A stretch of 64,000 nucleotides of DNA from Geobacter sp. (GCA_016177775.1 JACOUQ010000037.1:124001-188000), one strand, 5' to 3'. Numbered from the stretch's first letter, positions 11,414 to 20,709 are shown. Notes: generated from the letters alone by a model not told the origin. A program made the numbers and translations.

Positions 11414-12273
11414 AAATCATACAATCCATAGATGAAATGCAAGAGTTCTCCCAAAGGGCCAGGGGCGAAGGTAAGACCATAGCCTTTGTCCCCACCATGG
11501 GTTATCTGCACGAGGGGCATGCCTCCCTCATGCGCGAAGGGCGCAACAGGGCCGACATTCTGGTGGCCAGCATCTTCGTCAACCCGACCCAGTTCGGCAA
11601 GGGGGAGGACTTCGAGACCTACCCGCGGGATATGGAGCGGGACTCGAAAATCGCCGCCGAGGCCGGGGTGGACGTCATCTTTACGCCGACGGCCGCGGAG
11701 ATGTATCCTGCCGGGTATCAGACGTATGTGAACGTCGAAGGGCTGAGCCTGCCGCTCTGTGGGGCGAGCCGTCCCGGTCACTTCCGCGGCGTCACAACGG
11801 TTGTCACCAAGCTTTTCAATATCGTCCGGCCCCACACTTCACTGTTCGGCAGGAAGGACTTCCAGCAGCTCGCTGTGATCCGCCGGATGACGGCCGACCT
11901 GAACCTGGGGGTGGAAATAGTGGGCATGCCGATTGTCCGGGAGCCGGACGGACTGGCCATGAGTTCGCGCAATGCCTATCTTTCGTCGGAGGAGCGGCAG
12001 CAGGCGCTCTGCCTCTACAAGGCCATGCGGCAGATCGCCTGGCTCTACCGCCACGGCGAGCGCTCCGCAAAGATCCTCCGGAAGGTGGCTGTCGCTGAGA
12101 TCAACGCCAAGCCTTCGGCTGCCGTTGACTACGTGGAGCTGCGCAATAGTGTTACCCTGGAAGAGGTCACAGCGGCCGATGATGCCACGCTTCTGGCATT
12201 GGCCGTTAAAATTGGAAAAACCAGATTGATTGATAATTGCATCTTGGGAGAGGAGTCACAGGATGGAGCGTAA
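11410..12273 (+). CDS. panC: Pantoate--beta-alanine ligase
   Basis: The protein has 287 residues. It shows [15 protein letters not shown] near residue 28 (the HIGH-like nucleotide motif), the FGRKDFQQL region near 148 and a KMSS-like MSSRNAYLS near 183. It condenses pantoate and beta-alanine with ATP to pantothenate. It overlaps panB by 4 bases and panD by 11, which points to coupled translation of the whole pathway. Confidence 0.97.
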   Translation: MKIIQSIDEMQEFSQRARGEGKTIAFVPTMGYLHEGHASLMREGRNRADILVASIFVNPTQFGKGEDFETYPRDMERDSKIAAEAGVDVIFTPTAAEMYPAGYQTYVNVEGLSLPLCGASRPGHFRGVTTVVTKLFNIVRPHTSLFGRKDFQQLAVIRRMTADLNLGVEIVGMPIVREPDGLAMSSRNAYLSSEERQQALCLYKAMRQIAWLYRHGERSAKILRKVAVAEINAKPSAAVDYVELRNSVTLEEVTAADDATLLALAVKIGKTRLIDNCILGEESQDGA

Positions 12274-12661
12274 AATGCTGAAGAGCAAGATTCACCGCGC
12301 CACGGTCACTGGCGCCGACCTTCACTACGAGGGGAGCATCACCATCGACAAGGACCTGATGGAGGCCTCCGACATCATCCCGTACGAGGCGGTGGTCATC
12401 TGGAACGTCACCAACGGCAACCGTTTCGAGACCTATGCCATCGAAGGGGAACGGGGCTCCGGCGTTATCTGCATCAACGGCGCAGCCGCCCGCCTGGTGG
12501 CGCCCAAGGACCTGGTCATCATCGCCAGCTTCGTCAACATGGAGGACGAAGAGGCGAAATGCCACGAGCCGAAGCTGGTATTTGTCGACGAGAAGAACCG
12601 GATGCTGCCGACCCGCAAGGAAGTGGCGGGGCAGGGGAATCTGAAGAAAGTCGCATGGTAG
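12263..12661 (+). CDS. panD: Aspartate 1-decarboxylase
   Basis: I take the ATG at 12263 (MERKMLKSK) rather than the upstream in-frame TTG. It gives 132 residues and puts the self-cleavage pair of YEGS at Gly24-Ser25, the same numbering as E. coli PanD, and GGGAGAGGAG lies just upstream. Autocleavage makes the pyruvoyl cofactor, and the enzyme yields beta-alanine for PanC. With panB and panC it completes pantothenate synthesis except for ketopantoate reductase. Confidence 0.96.
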   Translation: MERKMLKSKIHRATVTGADLHYEGSITIDKDLMEASDIIPYEAVVIWNVTNGNRFETYAIEGERGSGVICINGAAARLVAPKDLVIIASFVNMEDEEAKCHEPKLVFVDEKNRMLPTRKEVAGQGNLKKVAW

Positions 12662-12714
12662 GTGTGATTGGAGTCGGGTTGGGGGCTTTCGTGAAGCAAA
12701 TGGCAATCTACTAT

Positions 12715-12819
12715 CCTTCTCCCTGAGGGAGAAGGTGGCCGAAGGACGGATGAGGGGGCAGCAAAGTCGAATAATGACCCATTTCCCCCTCACCCTAGCC
12801 CTCTCCCTCAGGGAGAGGG
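12715..12819 (+). repeat. 105-bp palindromic repeat, copy 1
   Basis: The left end is a hairpin CCTTCTCCCTGAGGGAGAAGG and the right end is CCCTCTCCCTCAGGGAGAGGG. Between them are a conserved GTGGCCGAAGG-CGGATGAGGGGG block and its partial complement CCCCCTCACC. Copies of identical length are at 26383-26487 (inverted) and 30298-30402. It lies between panD and its terminator. The gap 12662-12953 otherwise holds no gene. Confidence 0.9.
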
Positions 12820-12865
12820 AACAGTATGTCGTTTTCGAGTAATTGGTACAAGTTTTACATTTACT

Positions 12866-12896
12866 GCCCCATGCACCTCGGCGCATGGGGCTTTTT
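12866..12896 (+). terminator. terminator of the panBCD operon
   Basis: GCCCCATGC (12866-12874) pairs perfectly with GCATGGGGC (12883-12891), with an 8-base loop and TTTTT after it. Confidence 0.9.
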
Positions 12897-12953
12897 CGTG
12901 CGCGCTGCCGCAGCTTCTGGTATACTCTGTTCATCTTTCCGGATGGAGGGTTT

Positions 12954-14198
12954 ATGGAGATTTATGCCGCTTCGTATCTGCTTCCGATAGCTTCGCCGCC
13001 TGTTGAAGGAGGTGCCATTGCCGTGGAGAACGGCCGCATCAAGGCAGTCGGCCGCCTGGCGGACCTTCGGGCAGAATTCGGCGCACCGGTCCGGGAATTC
13101 CCCGGCTGCGTCATCATGCCCGGCCTGGTGAATGCCCACACCCATCTGGAGCTCACCCACTTTCCCTCCTGGAAACTGCGCAAGGATATCGATTACTCGC
13201 CACGCACCTATGTCGACTGGGTGGTGCAGGTCATCAAGATCCGCCGCGCATTGAGCCATGACGAACTGGCTGTTTCCTCACGCGAAGGGATAAGGATGTG
13301 CCTGGAGTCTGGCACTACGGCGGTCGGCGACATACTCACCGACCGAAGCCTCCTGCCGCAGTATGCTGCCTCTCCCCTGACCGGCCGGCTCTTCCTCGAA
13401 GCCATCGGTCAGGACCCTTTCCGTTGCGCCGCCCTGAAGTCCGAGTTGGAGCGGTCTCTCGATGCCTTTCCCTGCGGCGCCCTTCTGCCGGGGCTCTCAC
13501 CGCATGCACCGCACACCCTGGCCCCTGACTTCCTGCAGGATGTGGTCGCAATGGCCCGCAAGCGCTTTCTCCCTGCCATGATCCATCTCTCCGAGTCGCG
13601 GGAGGAGACAGCGTTCTTGCACGACTCCTCCGGCAGGATCGCGGAGAACCTCTACCCTCTGGCCGGCTGGGAGTCCTACATACCGCCTCCGCGCCACACC
13701 ACGTCCACTGCCTGGCTTGACTCCCTCGGCGTCATCGGCCCGGCTACCGTGGCAGTCCATTGCGTGCACGTCACGCCATCCGATGTGCGAATACTGCGGG
13801 AGAGGGGGGCCACATGCGTCCTCTGCCCCCGCAGTAACGACCGGCTCGACGTGGGGAAGGCGCCAGCGGCACTTCTGAAGAAAGAGGGGGTTCCCCTTGC
13901 CCTCGGCACTGATTCGCTGGCAAGCAACGATTCCCTCTCCATGTGGGACGAGATGCGTTTTGCCATCGACGCATATCCCGTTGTTTTCACACCCGCCGAG
14001 CTCCTGGAAATGTCCACCATTGGTGCGGCCAAGGCACTGCAGCTCGAAGAGGAGATCGGTTCGCTGGAGAGCGGAAAGCGTGCGGATTTTCTCGTGGTGC
14101 ACCCCGGTCGGCCTGGGCAGGCGCATGGTATTGTCGAGACGCTGCTGGAGGAGAGCCGGGTCGAGGAGGTTTTCTGCGGTGGAGAACGGGTTTCGTAG
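12954..14198 (+). CDS. Amidohydrolase (ATZ/TRZ-type deaminase)
   Basis: I choose ATG 12954, directly behind GGAGGG; longer starts run into the terminator. The protein has 414 residues. The metal-binding H-x-H is at residues 62 and 64 (NAHTHLEL). Further ligands are in the HLSESREE and AVHCVHV regions, and the catalytic Asp is in LGTDSLASNDSLSMWDEM. This is the COG0402 pattern shared by S-adenosylhomocysteine, guanine and aminodeoxyfutalosine deaminases. An aminodeoxyfutalosine (menaquinone) role is plausible from the SLxSNxSL motif but not proven, and no mqn genes are adjacent. A DUF2784 gene follows at 21 bases. Confidence 0.8.
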   Translation: MEIYAASYLLPIASPPVEGGAIAVENGRIKAVGRLADLRAEFGAPVREFPGCVIMPGLVNAHTHLELTHFPSWKLRKDIDYSPRTYVDWVVQVIKIRRALSHDELAVSSREGIRMCLESGTTAVGDILTDRSLLPQYAASPLTGRLFLEAIGQDPFRCAALKSELERSLDAFPCGALLPGLSPHAPHTLAPDFLQDVVAMARKRFLPAMIHLSESREETAFLHDSSGRIAENLYPLAGWESYIPPPRHTTSTAWLDSLGVIGPATVAVHCVHVTPSDVRILRERGATCVLCPRSNDRLDVGKAPAALLKKEGVPLALGTDSLASNDSLSMWDEMRFAIDAYPVVFTPAELLEMSTIGAAKALQLEEEIGSLESGKRADFLVVHPGRPGQAHGIVETLLEESRVEEVFCGGERVS

Positions 14199-14219
14199 CG
14201 GGTTCATCGCGGACTTCCA

Positions 14220-14588
14220 ATGATCTATCGCATCCTCGCCGACATAGTGATGGTAATCCATCTCGCCTTCGTGCTGTTCGTCGTGTTCGGCGGCCTGCTA
14301 GTGCTTCGCTGGCGGCGCTTGGTATGGTTCCATTTCCCTGCGTTCGTCTGGGGGGTAGTGATAGAGCTGACTGGCTGGATATGTCCCCTCACGCCGCTTG
14401 AGAATTATCTGCGCCACAGGGGAGGGGAAGCGGGATACGAAACCGGCTTCATCGATCACTACATAGTGCCTGTCCTCTACCCGGAGGGGATGACCCGAAG
14501 CGACCAGCTCATCCTCGGCGCGTTGATCCTTTTGATCAATATCGCGGTTTACTCATGGCTTGTCCGGAGGTGGAGGAAACATGAATAG
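14220..14588 (+). CDS. DUF2784 membrane protein
   Basis: The protein has 122 residues with three predicted membrane helices (about 7-27, 38-57 and 95-115). It carries the family pattern HLAFVLFVVFGGLL, then WICPLTPLEN, then GFIDHYIVPVLYPEG. Function is unknown in all relatives. It follows the amidohydrolase closely and is probably cotranscribed. Confidence 0.85.
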   Translation: MIYRILADIVMVIHLAFVLFVVFGGLLVLRWRRLVWFHFPAFVWGVVIELTGWICPLTPLENYLRHRGGEAGYETGFIDHYIVPVLYPEGMTRSDQLILGALILLINIAVYSWLVRRWRKHE

Positions 14589-14624
14589 CCTGAGCTGATG
14601 GGAGTAGCCCCGCAAAATCATCAA

Positions 14625-14653
14625 TTGACAAACCCTCCTGAAAATTGTATACA
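14625..14653 (+). promoter_or_regulatory. sigma-70 promoter of acnB
   Basis: TTGACA at 14625-14630, exactly 17 bases, then TATACA at 14648-14653. The icd promoter on the other strand has the same two hexamers and the same spacing. Confidence 0.8.
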
Positions 14654-14693
14654 GTATGCAATCCACAAGGTCGCACATCCATACCGTATACAC
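14647..14693 (+). promoter_or_regulatory. double operator at the acnB promoter
   Basis: GTATACAGTATGC (14647-14659) overlaps the -10 and differs by one base from the palindrome GTATAC-N-GTATAC. A second imperfect copy, CCATACCGTATAC, lies at ~14680-14692, downstream of the expected transcription start. The same palindrome lies over the icd -10. The binding protein is not identifiable here. Confidence 0.6.
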
Positions 14694-14740
14694 CCGAAAT
14701 GACACGCCATTTCAGGACATAACCAACAGGAGGAGAGTCA

Positions 14741-17284
14741 ATGATCGAAGCGTATCTTGCCCACGAAGCCGAGCGCAAGGCGCAGGGAATTCCCGCGCTG
14801 CCCCTTAACCCCGAGCAGACCGTCGGGCTGTGCAAGCTCCTTGAAGCGCCCCCCGCAGGGAAGGAAGCGTTCCTGCTCAACCTGCTCAAAGAGCGGGTCT
14901 CCCCCGGCGTCGACCCCGCCGCTGAAGTTAAGGCCGCATTCCTGGCAGAAATCATCAAGGGTTCCAAGAAGTCTCCCCTTGTTTCCAGAAAGGACGCGGT
15001 ACAGATCCTCGGCACCATGATCGGCGGCTACAACGTGGCTCCGCTGATAGACGCACTCACCGACGCCGAGCTTTCAGAAGTCGCCGCCTGCGCCCTCTGC
15101 GGCATGACCCTGGTGTACGATGGCTTCGACAAGGTAGTGGAGCTCTCCAAGTCCAACGCTTCCGCGAAAAAAGTCCTGGAGTCGTGGGCCAATGCCGAGT
15201 GGTTCACAAAGCGCCCCGGCGTTCCCGAGACCATCAAGGTCAAGGTCTTCAAGGTGGAAGGCGAGATCAACACCGACGACTTCTCCCCGGCTGGCGACGC
15301 CTGGAGCCGCCCGGACATCCCGCTCCACGCCCTGGCCATGGGCAAGACCCGTTTCCCGAACCGTCTCGCGCAGATCGCCGAGTGGCGCGCAGCAGGCAAC
15401 CAGGTCGCCTTCGTCGGCGACGTGGTCGGCACCGGTTCTTCCCGCAAATCTGCCTGCAACAGCGTGCTCTGGCACATGGGGCAGGATATCCCATGTGTTC
15501 CCAACAAGAAGACCGCAGGCGTGATCATCGGCGGCGTCATCGCCCCGATCTTCTTCAACACTGCCCAGGATTCCGGCGCGCTCCCCATAAAGGCGGACGT
15601 CACCAATGTGAACGACGGCGACATCATCACCATCAATACCAAAAAGGGTGAGATCACCAACGAAAAGGGTGAGATCGTCTCCACCTTCAAGCTCAACCCC
15701 AATACCATTGCCGACGAGTTCCGCGCCGGCGGCCGCATCCCCCTCATCATCGGCCGCGCCGTCACCGAGAAGGCCCGCAAGGCCCTCGGCCTCGGCGACA
15801 CCGACGTGTTCACCCTGCCGGTCAATCCGACCCCGAAGGCGAACCAGGGGTACTCCCTGGCCCAGAAGATGGTCGGCAAGGCGTGCGGCGTGACTGGTGT
15901 CCTCCCCGGCACCGCCTGCGAGCCGAAGATGACCACTGTCGGTTCCCAGGACACTACCGGCCCCATGACCGCCGACGAGCTGAAGGAACTGGCCTGCCTC
16001 AGGTTCCAGTCCCCGATGTTCATGCAGTCCTTCTGCCACACCGCCGCCTATCCGAAGCCGGCGGACGTAAAGATGCACAAGAACCTCCCCAAGTTCATGA
16101 TCGAGCGCGCCGGAGTCCCCCTCAAGCCGGGGGACGGCGTCATCCACTCCTGGCTGAACCGCCTGCTCCTCCCCGACACGGTCGGCACTGGCGGTGACTC
16201 CCACACCCGCTTCCCCATCGGCATCTCCTTCCCGGCCGGCTCCGGTCTGGTTGCGTTTGCCGGCGCCATGGGGTTCATGCCGCTGGACATGCCGGAATCA
16301 GTGCTGGTCCGCTTCAAGGGCAAGCTGAACCCCGGCATCACCCTGCGCGACGCAGTGAACGCCATCCCCTACTGGGCCATCAAGCAGGGTAAGCTGACCG
16401 TGCCCAAGAAGAACAAGGTCAACATCTTCAACGGCCGCATCTTGGAGATGGAAGGGCTTCCCGAACTGACCGTGGAGCAGGCCTTTGAGCTGACCGACGC
16501 CGCTGCCGAGCGTTCGGCTGCCGCCGGCTGCATCCAGCTCTCAAAGGAGAGCGTTGCCACCTACCTGCGCTCTAACGTGGCCCTCATGAAGAAGATGATT
16601 GCTGACGGCTACCAGGATGCAAAGACCTTGCAGAACCGGATCGATGCCGTCAATGCATGGCTGGCCAAGCCCGAGTTGCTTGAAGCCGATAAGAACGCGC
16701 AAGAAACCGGCGCTTACGCCGACGTGATCGAGATCGACCTGGCCGACATCACTGAGCCGATCCTCGCCTGCCCGAACGACCCGGACGACGTGAAGCTCCT
16801 TTCCGACGTGGCCGGTACCCCGATCCAGGACGTGTTCCTCGGTTCCTGCATGACCAACATAGGCCACTTCCGCGCCGCCGCCGAGATCTGGCGCGGCCTG
16901 AAGTTCAACCCGGCAGTGCGCACCTGGATATGCCCGCCGACCCGCATGGATCAGCAGCAGCTCAAGGACGAGGCGTATTTCTCGGTCTACAGCGCCTTCG
17001 GCGCCCGGATTGAGATCGCAGGCTGCTCCCTCTGCATGGGGAACCAGGCCCGCGTGCCCGACGGGGTGAACATGTTCTCCACCTCCACCCGCAACTTCGA
17101 CGATCGGATCGGCGACGGCGCCAAGGTATTCCTCGGCTCAGCCGAGCTCGGGGCGGTAGCCGCCACCATGGGCAAGCTCCCCACTGTTGCCGAGTTCATG
17201 GCAGTCTACAAGGAGAAGGTCGAGCCGAAGAAGGATGCGATCTACAAGTATCTGCAGTTCGATGAGATGGCTGAATATAAGTGA
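14741..17284 (+). CDS. acnB: Aconitate hydratase B
   Basis: The protein has 847 residues, against about 865 for E. coli AcnB. It has the AcnB order: an N-terminal helical HEAT-like domain (1-~155), a swivel domain (~160-370), then the catalytic core. The [4Fe-4S] cysteines are in [10 protein letters not shown] (near 705) and GCSLCMGNQ (near 763), and GGDSHTRFP is near 484. It isomerises citrate and isocitrate in the TCA cycle and may also act as 2-methylisocitrate dehydratase. Start ATG is behind AGGAGGAGAG. It is monocistronic, with its own promoter and terminator. Confidence 0.97.
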   Translation: MIEAYLAHEAERKAQGIPALPLNPEQTVGLCKLLEAPPAGKEAFLLNLLKERVSPGVDPAAEVKAAFLAEIIKGSKKSPLVSRKDAVQILGTMIGGYNVAPLIDALTDAELSEVAACALCGMTLVYDGFDKVVELSKSNASAKKVLESWANAEWFTKRPGVPETIKVKVFKVEGEINTDDFSPAGDAWSRPDIPLHALAMGKTRFPNRLAQIAEWRAAGNQVAFVGDVVGTGSSRKSACNSVLWHMGQDIPCVPNKKTAGVIIGGVIAPIFFNTAQDSGALPIKADVTNVNDGDIITINTKKGEITNEKGEIVSTFKLNPNTIADEFRAGGRIPLIIGRAVTEKARKALGLGDTDVFTLPVNPTPKANQGYSLAQKMVGKACGVTGVLPGTACEPKMTTVGSQDTTGPMTADELKELACLRFQSPMFMQSFCHTAAYPKPADVKMHKNLPKFMIERAGVPLKPGDGVIHSWLNRLLLPDTVGTGGDSHTRFPIGISFPAGSGLVAFAGAMGFMPLDMPESVLVRFKGKLNPGITLRDAVNAIPYWAIKQGKLTVPKKNKVNIFNGRILEMEGLPELTVEQAFELTDAAAERSAAAGCIQLSKESVATYLRSNVALMKKMIADGYQDAKTLQNRIDAVNAWLAKPELLEADKNAQETGAYADVIEIDLADITEPILACPNDPDDVKLLSDVAGTPIQDVFLGSCMTNIGHFRAAAEIWRGLKFNPAVRTWICPPTRMDQQQLKDEAYFSVYSAFGARIEIAGCSLCMGNQARVPDGVNMFSTSTRNFDDRIGDGAKVFLGSAELGAVAATMGKLPTVAEFMAVYKEKVEPKKDAIYKYLQFDEMAEYK

Positions 17285-17310
17285 GATGTGAGATGTAAAA
17301 TGTGAGAATG

Positions 17311-17344
17311 AACCCCCGCTTGGGCTTGCCCGGCGGGGGTTTTT
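17311..17344 (+). terminator. terminator of acnB
   Basis: AACCCCCGC (17311-17319) pairs with GCGGGGGTT (17333-17341), followed by a short T-run. Confidence 0.85.
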
Positions 17345-17422
17345 GCTTGACCGTCTGAGAATTCTCAGTAAAATGGGCGCTCAAGTTCTGGCGTTTATCC
17401 CCCAGCACAACCAGGAGGCATC

Positions 17423-18442
17423 ATGACCATCTTCGACGGCATCAGGCGGCAGCTGCGGACCGTGATCGAATGGCGGGACCCCTCGCCGGAGGCGCTCTTC
17501 TCGCAATGGAGCGATAACGGCGACGAGATCAAGAACGCCTCGAAACTGATCGTCAACCCCGGCCAGGGGTGCATCTTCGTCTATGAGGGACAGATCCGCT
17601 CGGTGCTCACCGAGCCGTGCATGATAGAGCTCTCCACTGCCAACGTCCCTTTCTGGACCACCATCTCGCGATTCATGCAGTCCTTCCAGAGCGAGCACAA
17701 GGTCGGACTTTACTTCTTCCGCACCGCCAAGGTGCTCAACCAGAAATGGGGGACCCTCTCCCCGATCAAGTACGAGGACCCGAAATACGGCATCCCGGTA
17801 GCTGTGAAGGCGTTCGGCAACTTCAGCTACCGCATCTCCGAGCCGCGCGATTTCTTCGTCAACGTCGTCGGTGCGCACACCGACTACACCACCGCCGACT
17901 TCCGGACCGTCATGGCGGAGCGACTGGTCCAGTCGATCACCGACCATATTGCCGAGTGCCGGCTCGCCTACACCGAGATCGACGCCCATCGGGAGGAGAT
18001 CGCCACGGGGATGTCCCCGAGGCTGACCGCCGAGTTCGGCAAGCTCGGCTTCGCCGTGGACGACTTCCGGCTTGAGGGGATCAACTTCGACGAGGACACC
18101 GTCCGGCGCATCGGCCGGATTGCCGACATGACCGCCGAGGCGCAGGCTGTGAAGGCTGTGGGGATGGACTATGCCTCGATGCAGAAGCTGGAGGCGCTGC
18201 GGGAAGCTGCCAGGAACGAAGGTGGCGGGGCAGGCATCGGCGTGGGGCTGGGGGCCGGGATCGGCATGGGACAGACCATGGCGCAAACGATGGGGCAGAC
18301 GGCCTCCACGACGCCGCAACCGGCAAACGGAGGCAGCGACGCCGCGGCAAGGCTAAGCCAGCTCAAGCAGATGTTTGACCAGGGGCTGATCACGGCGGAA
18401 GAGTTTGCAGCCAAGAAGAAACAGATTCTCGAATCGCTCTGA
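17423..18442 (+). CDS. SPFH/Band-7 protein with SHOCT tail
   Basis: The protein has 339 residues. The first ~245 form an SPFH domain of the COG4260 kind (VNPGQGCIFVYEGQI, VAVKAFGNFSYRISEP). A Gly-rich linker follows (~265-300). The C-terminal ~32 residues are a SHOCT motif (LKQMFDQGLITAEEFAAKK). No membrane helix is visible. SPFH proteins form membrane-associated oligomers; the specific job is unknown. The next gene encodes a zinc-ribbon protein 11 bases away, and COG4260 members are often fused to a zinc ribbon, so the two probably work together. Confidence 0.85.
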   Translation: MTIFDGIRRQLRTVIEWRDPSPEALFSQWSDNGDEIKNASKLIVNPGQGCIFVYEGQIRSVLTEPCMIELSTANVPFWTTISRFMQSFQSEHKVGLYFFRTAKVLNQKWGTLSPIKYEDPKYGIPVAVKAFGNFSYRISEPRDFFVNVVGAHTDYTTADFRTVMAERLVQSITDHIAECRLAYTEIDAHREEIATGMSPRLTAEFGKLGFAVDDFRLEGINFDEDTVRRIGRIADMTAEAQAVKAVGMDYASMQKLEALREAARNEGGGAGIGVGLGAGIGMGQTMAQTMGQTASTTPQPANGGSDAAARLSQLKQMFDQGLITAEEFAAKKKQILESL

Positions 18443-18453
18443 AGGATATCGTC

Positions 18454-19110
18454 ATGGCTTTATGCAGCAGCTGTTCAGCGCCGCTTCCCGTCAACGTCTG
18501 CCTCTGCAGTTATTGCGGCACCCGCAACGACATGAATTTCACCGCCGACCGCTTCTCCGTGTCTCGCGACACGTCCCGGCGGGTCTGCCCGGATTGCACG
18601 ATTGCCTTGCAGACGGTCCGGGTCAATACCGGCGCCGGTGTCTTCGCCATCGACCGCTGCGAGCGCTGCTACGGACTCTTCTTTGACATGGGGGAGGCCC
18701 AGGCGTTCCTAGAGGCCTCGGTTACCCCCGCCTTTGCCGTTAATTTCCGCGAGATAGCCACCATTAATGAGGAGCGGGGCTCGGCCGTCCGACAGGTTCG
18801 CTACATCAAGTGCCCAGAGTGCGGCGTGCTGATGAACCGAATCAATTTCGGCGCCAGGAGCGGCGTCGTGGTGGACCAGTGCAAGGATCACGGCGTGTGG
18901 CTGGACAATGGGGAACTCGTTCACTTGATGGAATGGAAAAAGGCGGGGGGACAGCTCCTGGATCAGAAGGAGCGGGTTGAGCAGCAGCGACAGCGGGAGT
19001 ATATTCGCCCCGTCCCTTCCTACCCGATGTCGGGATATCCAGAGACGAGCCCTGCGGGGGACCTGCTGGCGACGGCCTGCACTGTGCTTCTGGATACCCT
19101 GTTTCGCTGA
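18454..19110 (+). CDS. Zinc-ribbon (TFIIB-type) protein
   Basis: The protein has 218 residues with three cysteine clusters: CSSCSAPLP..CLCSYCG at the N-terminus, CPDC...CERCYGLFFD in the middle (~48-73), and CPECGVLMN...CKDHGVWLDNGEL (~113-155). The last two are TFIIB-type zinc fingers of the COG3809 family. It is not a transcription factor by context. It follows the SPFH gene by 11 bases. Biochemical role unknown. Confidence 0.8.
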   Translation: MALCSSCSAPLPVNVCLCSYCGTRNDMNFTADRFSVSRDTSRRVCPDCTIALQTVRVNTGAGVFAIDRCERCYGLFFDMGEAQAFLEASVTPAFAVNFREIATINEERGSAVRQVRYIKCPECGVLMNRINFGARSGVVVDQCKDHGVWLDNGELVHLMEWKKAGGQLLDQKERVEQQRQREYIRPVPSYPMSGYPETSPAGDLLATACTVLLDTLFR

Positions 19111-19175
19111 AGCGATAGTGGTCTGATGCAGTTCGATGAAATGCCCGATAATTGTGAATTCCTCGGAGCCGCTCT

Positions 19176-19781
19176 ATGACAGGCATCAGACTGATCATCA
19201 TCCTCGCGCTTTTCTTCCTCTGCTCCTGCAGCACCGCCCCCAAACTGGCGCCGTTGCCGGAAGACGCGGTGGTGCTTGCCTTTGGCGACAGTATCACCTT
19301 CGGAACGGGGGCCGCCCCGGCCGAGAGTTATCCGCGCGTTCTGGAGGGGCTCATCGGGAGACGCGTGGTTAATGCCGGGGTGGCGGGCGAGGTGACAGCC
19401 GAGGGGAGGAAACGGCTTGCTGCCGTGCTGGACGAGCATCACCCGGCGTTGATGCTCCTCTGCCTCGGCGGCAACGATTTCCTGCGGCGCGAGAACGAGG
19501 CCCGCACAGCCGAGAACCTGCGGGCCATGGTTGGACTTGCCCGGCAGCGGGGTGTGAACGTAGTGCTGATCGCCGTGCCGAAGCCCGGTTTCGGGCTGGA
19601 AGTGCCGCGGATGTACAGGGAGATTGCCGGGGAGTTTGCCATTCCGCTCGAAGGGAAGGCGCTGGAGAATATCCTTTCGACCAAAAGCCTCAAATCAGAC
19701 CCGATTCACCCCAACGCCGCAGGCTACCGTCTCTTTGCCGAGGCTGTGGCCAAGTTGCTGCGCACTTCCGGGGCTCTCTGA
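19176..19781 (+). CDS. SGNH/GDSL hydrolase lipoprotein, TesA-like
   Basis: The protein has 201 residues. A lipoprotein signal ends at FLCSCS (cysteine near residue 17). Block I is FGDSITFG with the nucleophile Ser, block III is GGNDFLR, and block V is DPIHPNAAGY with the catalytic Asp and His. This is the arylesterase/lysophospholipase (TesA) fold, acting in the periplasm on esters or thioesters. The substrate is not predictable. It probably belongs to the SPFH/zinc-ribbon transcript. Confidence 0.85.
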   Translation: MTGIRLIIILALFFLCSCSTAPKLAPLPEDAVVLAFGDSITFGTGAAPAESYPRVLEGLIGRRVVNAGVAGEVTAEGRKRLAAVLDEHHPALMLLCLGGNDFLRRENEARTAENLRAMVGLARQRGVNVVLIAVPKPGFGLEVPRMYREIAGEFAIPLEGKALENILSTKSLKSDPIHPNAAGYRLFAEAVAKLLRTSGAL

Positions 19782-19858
19782 GCCAGTGCCAGTGGAAAGG
19801 GAGGGGACAGTCGCCCCAGCCGCCTGTTCCCGCAGATGTATCTGGTATACTTTTTAAC

Positions 19859-20011
19859 ATGGACAATCTCCGGGGAAATTGGGTGTGGCGGCTCTTCGGC
19901 TTCCTGCTGAGGGTCGCCCACGACTTCAGGCGCAATCAGGGTTTCTGCTGTCGGGCGCCCAGGTCATTGCCGAGGTCGCGCACACAACAAGCAGATTGGC
20001 AGAGGAGAAAC
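19859..20011 (+). pseudogene. remnant of a YihY/UPF0761-like membrane protein
   Basis: An ATG at 19859 opens MDNLRGNWVWRLFGFLLRVAHDFRRNQG, which resembles the N-terminus of YihY/BrkB-family proteins. These normally continue into a FLLSGAxAYY segment. Here FLLSGA appears only after shifting frame near 19940, and the similarity then stops. No full-length frame follows. I read it as a truncated, frameshifted relic. The rest of the gap 19782-20226 shows nothing except the terminator at its right end. The match is from memory of the family, so certainty is limited. Confidence 0.4.
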
Positions 20012-20153
20012 CATCCCGTTTGGGGGAATAGCGCGCCAAATTTCAAAGGCGGGTTATGTAGCACACGGATAGCACCAGCATCTTGAGGAGCGCAAGCTCT
20101 CATCGCAAAATTTCAACTCCGTAACTATCCCCAGGATCATCAGCTTCAAACAT

Positions 20154-20186
20154 AAAAAAGGGCTACAGCAGTACATTGTAGCCCTT
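20154..20186 (-). terminator. terminator of the DUF4410-like lipoprotein gene
   Basis: AAGGGCTACA (20158-20167) pairs with TGTAGCCCTT (20177-20186). On the minus strand it is followed by TTTTTT. Confidence 0.85.
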
Positions 20187-20226
20187 GGTAAATTCTGACG
20201 GGCAGCTTGTAAGAACCGACTGTTTG

Positions 20227-20709
20227 TCAGTTCTTCCCCTTGACACAGTCAGCAACGGCTTCTGCGAGATCCTCGTGCATCTTATTCAGGCTCCCTCCGA
20301 ATAAACCCATGGCAAGCCAGCCATCGACGTTGCAGTTTCCGATTTCCTCTCCGGTGGCGGAAACCAGTTTCCAGTTCGAGTCGTATGTTGCCTTGCCTGC
20401 GCCGAATCCGACGAAATACCGAAGCGCCCGGTTCCCCGAGTCATAGTTGCTGAATTGGCCGATCAGTGACACAACATCTTTCGGGTCGCCTGCTACCTTT
20501 ATTCCTTCGTCCTGAAGCTTGGAGGCCACTATCTCTTTCAGCCCCAGAATTTCTTCCTGGAGTTTATGCTCGCTGCTGCGGTCGACCAGGGACAATGTAA
20601 CGGTTTTGGGTGAAGCGGAAGCGGTTTTGATCACCTTCAAATCAGTGTTAGCGCATCCCGTTATCAACATGCTCGATAATACAACCAGCCCGAATCCTTT
20701 GATCTTCAT
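20227..20709 (-). CDS. Lipoprotein, DUF4410-like
   Basis: I choose ATG 20709 (MKIKGFGLVV), behind GGAGAGG, rather than a longer frame. The protein has 160 residues. A lipobox lies at LITGCA with the lipid-bearing cysteine near residue 19. The rest has the DUF4410/YajG look: a SPKTVTLSLVDRSS strand, LKEIVASKLQDEGIKV, and a GFGAGKATYDSNWKL segment. It probably sits in the outer membrane or periplasm. Function unknown. It is a single gene with its own terminator. Confidence 0.7.
   Translation of the reverse strand: MKIKGFGLVVLSSMLITGCANTDLKVIKTASASPKTVTLSLVDRSSEHKLQEEILGLKEIVASKLQDEGIKVAGDPKDVVSLIGQFSNYDSGNRALRYFVGFGAGKATYDSNWKLVSATGEEIGNCNVDGWLAMGLFGGSLNKMHEDLAEAVADCVKGKN

Noticed and set aside
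12230-12262. Upstream TTG start for panD
   Set aside because: It would add 11 residues, lacks a ribosome site, and would shift the Gly24-Ser25 cleavage numbering that fits ATG 12263.
15074-16204. 376-codon minus-strand frame over acnB
   Set aside because: Shadow of acnB in a high-GC region; no start signal and no family pattern.
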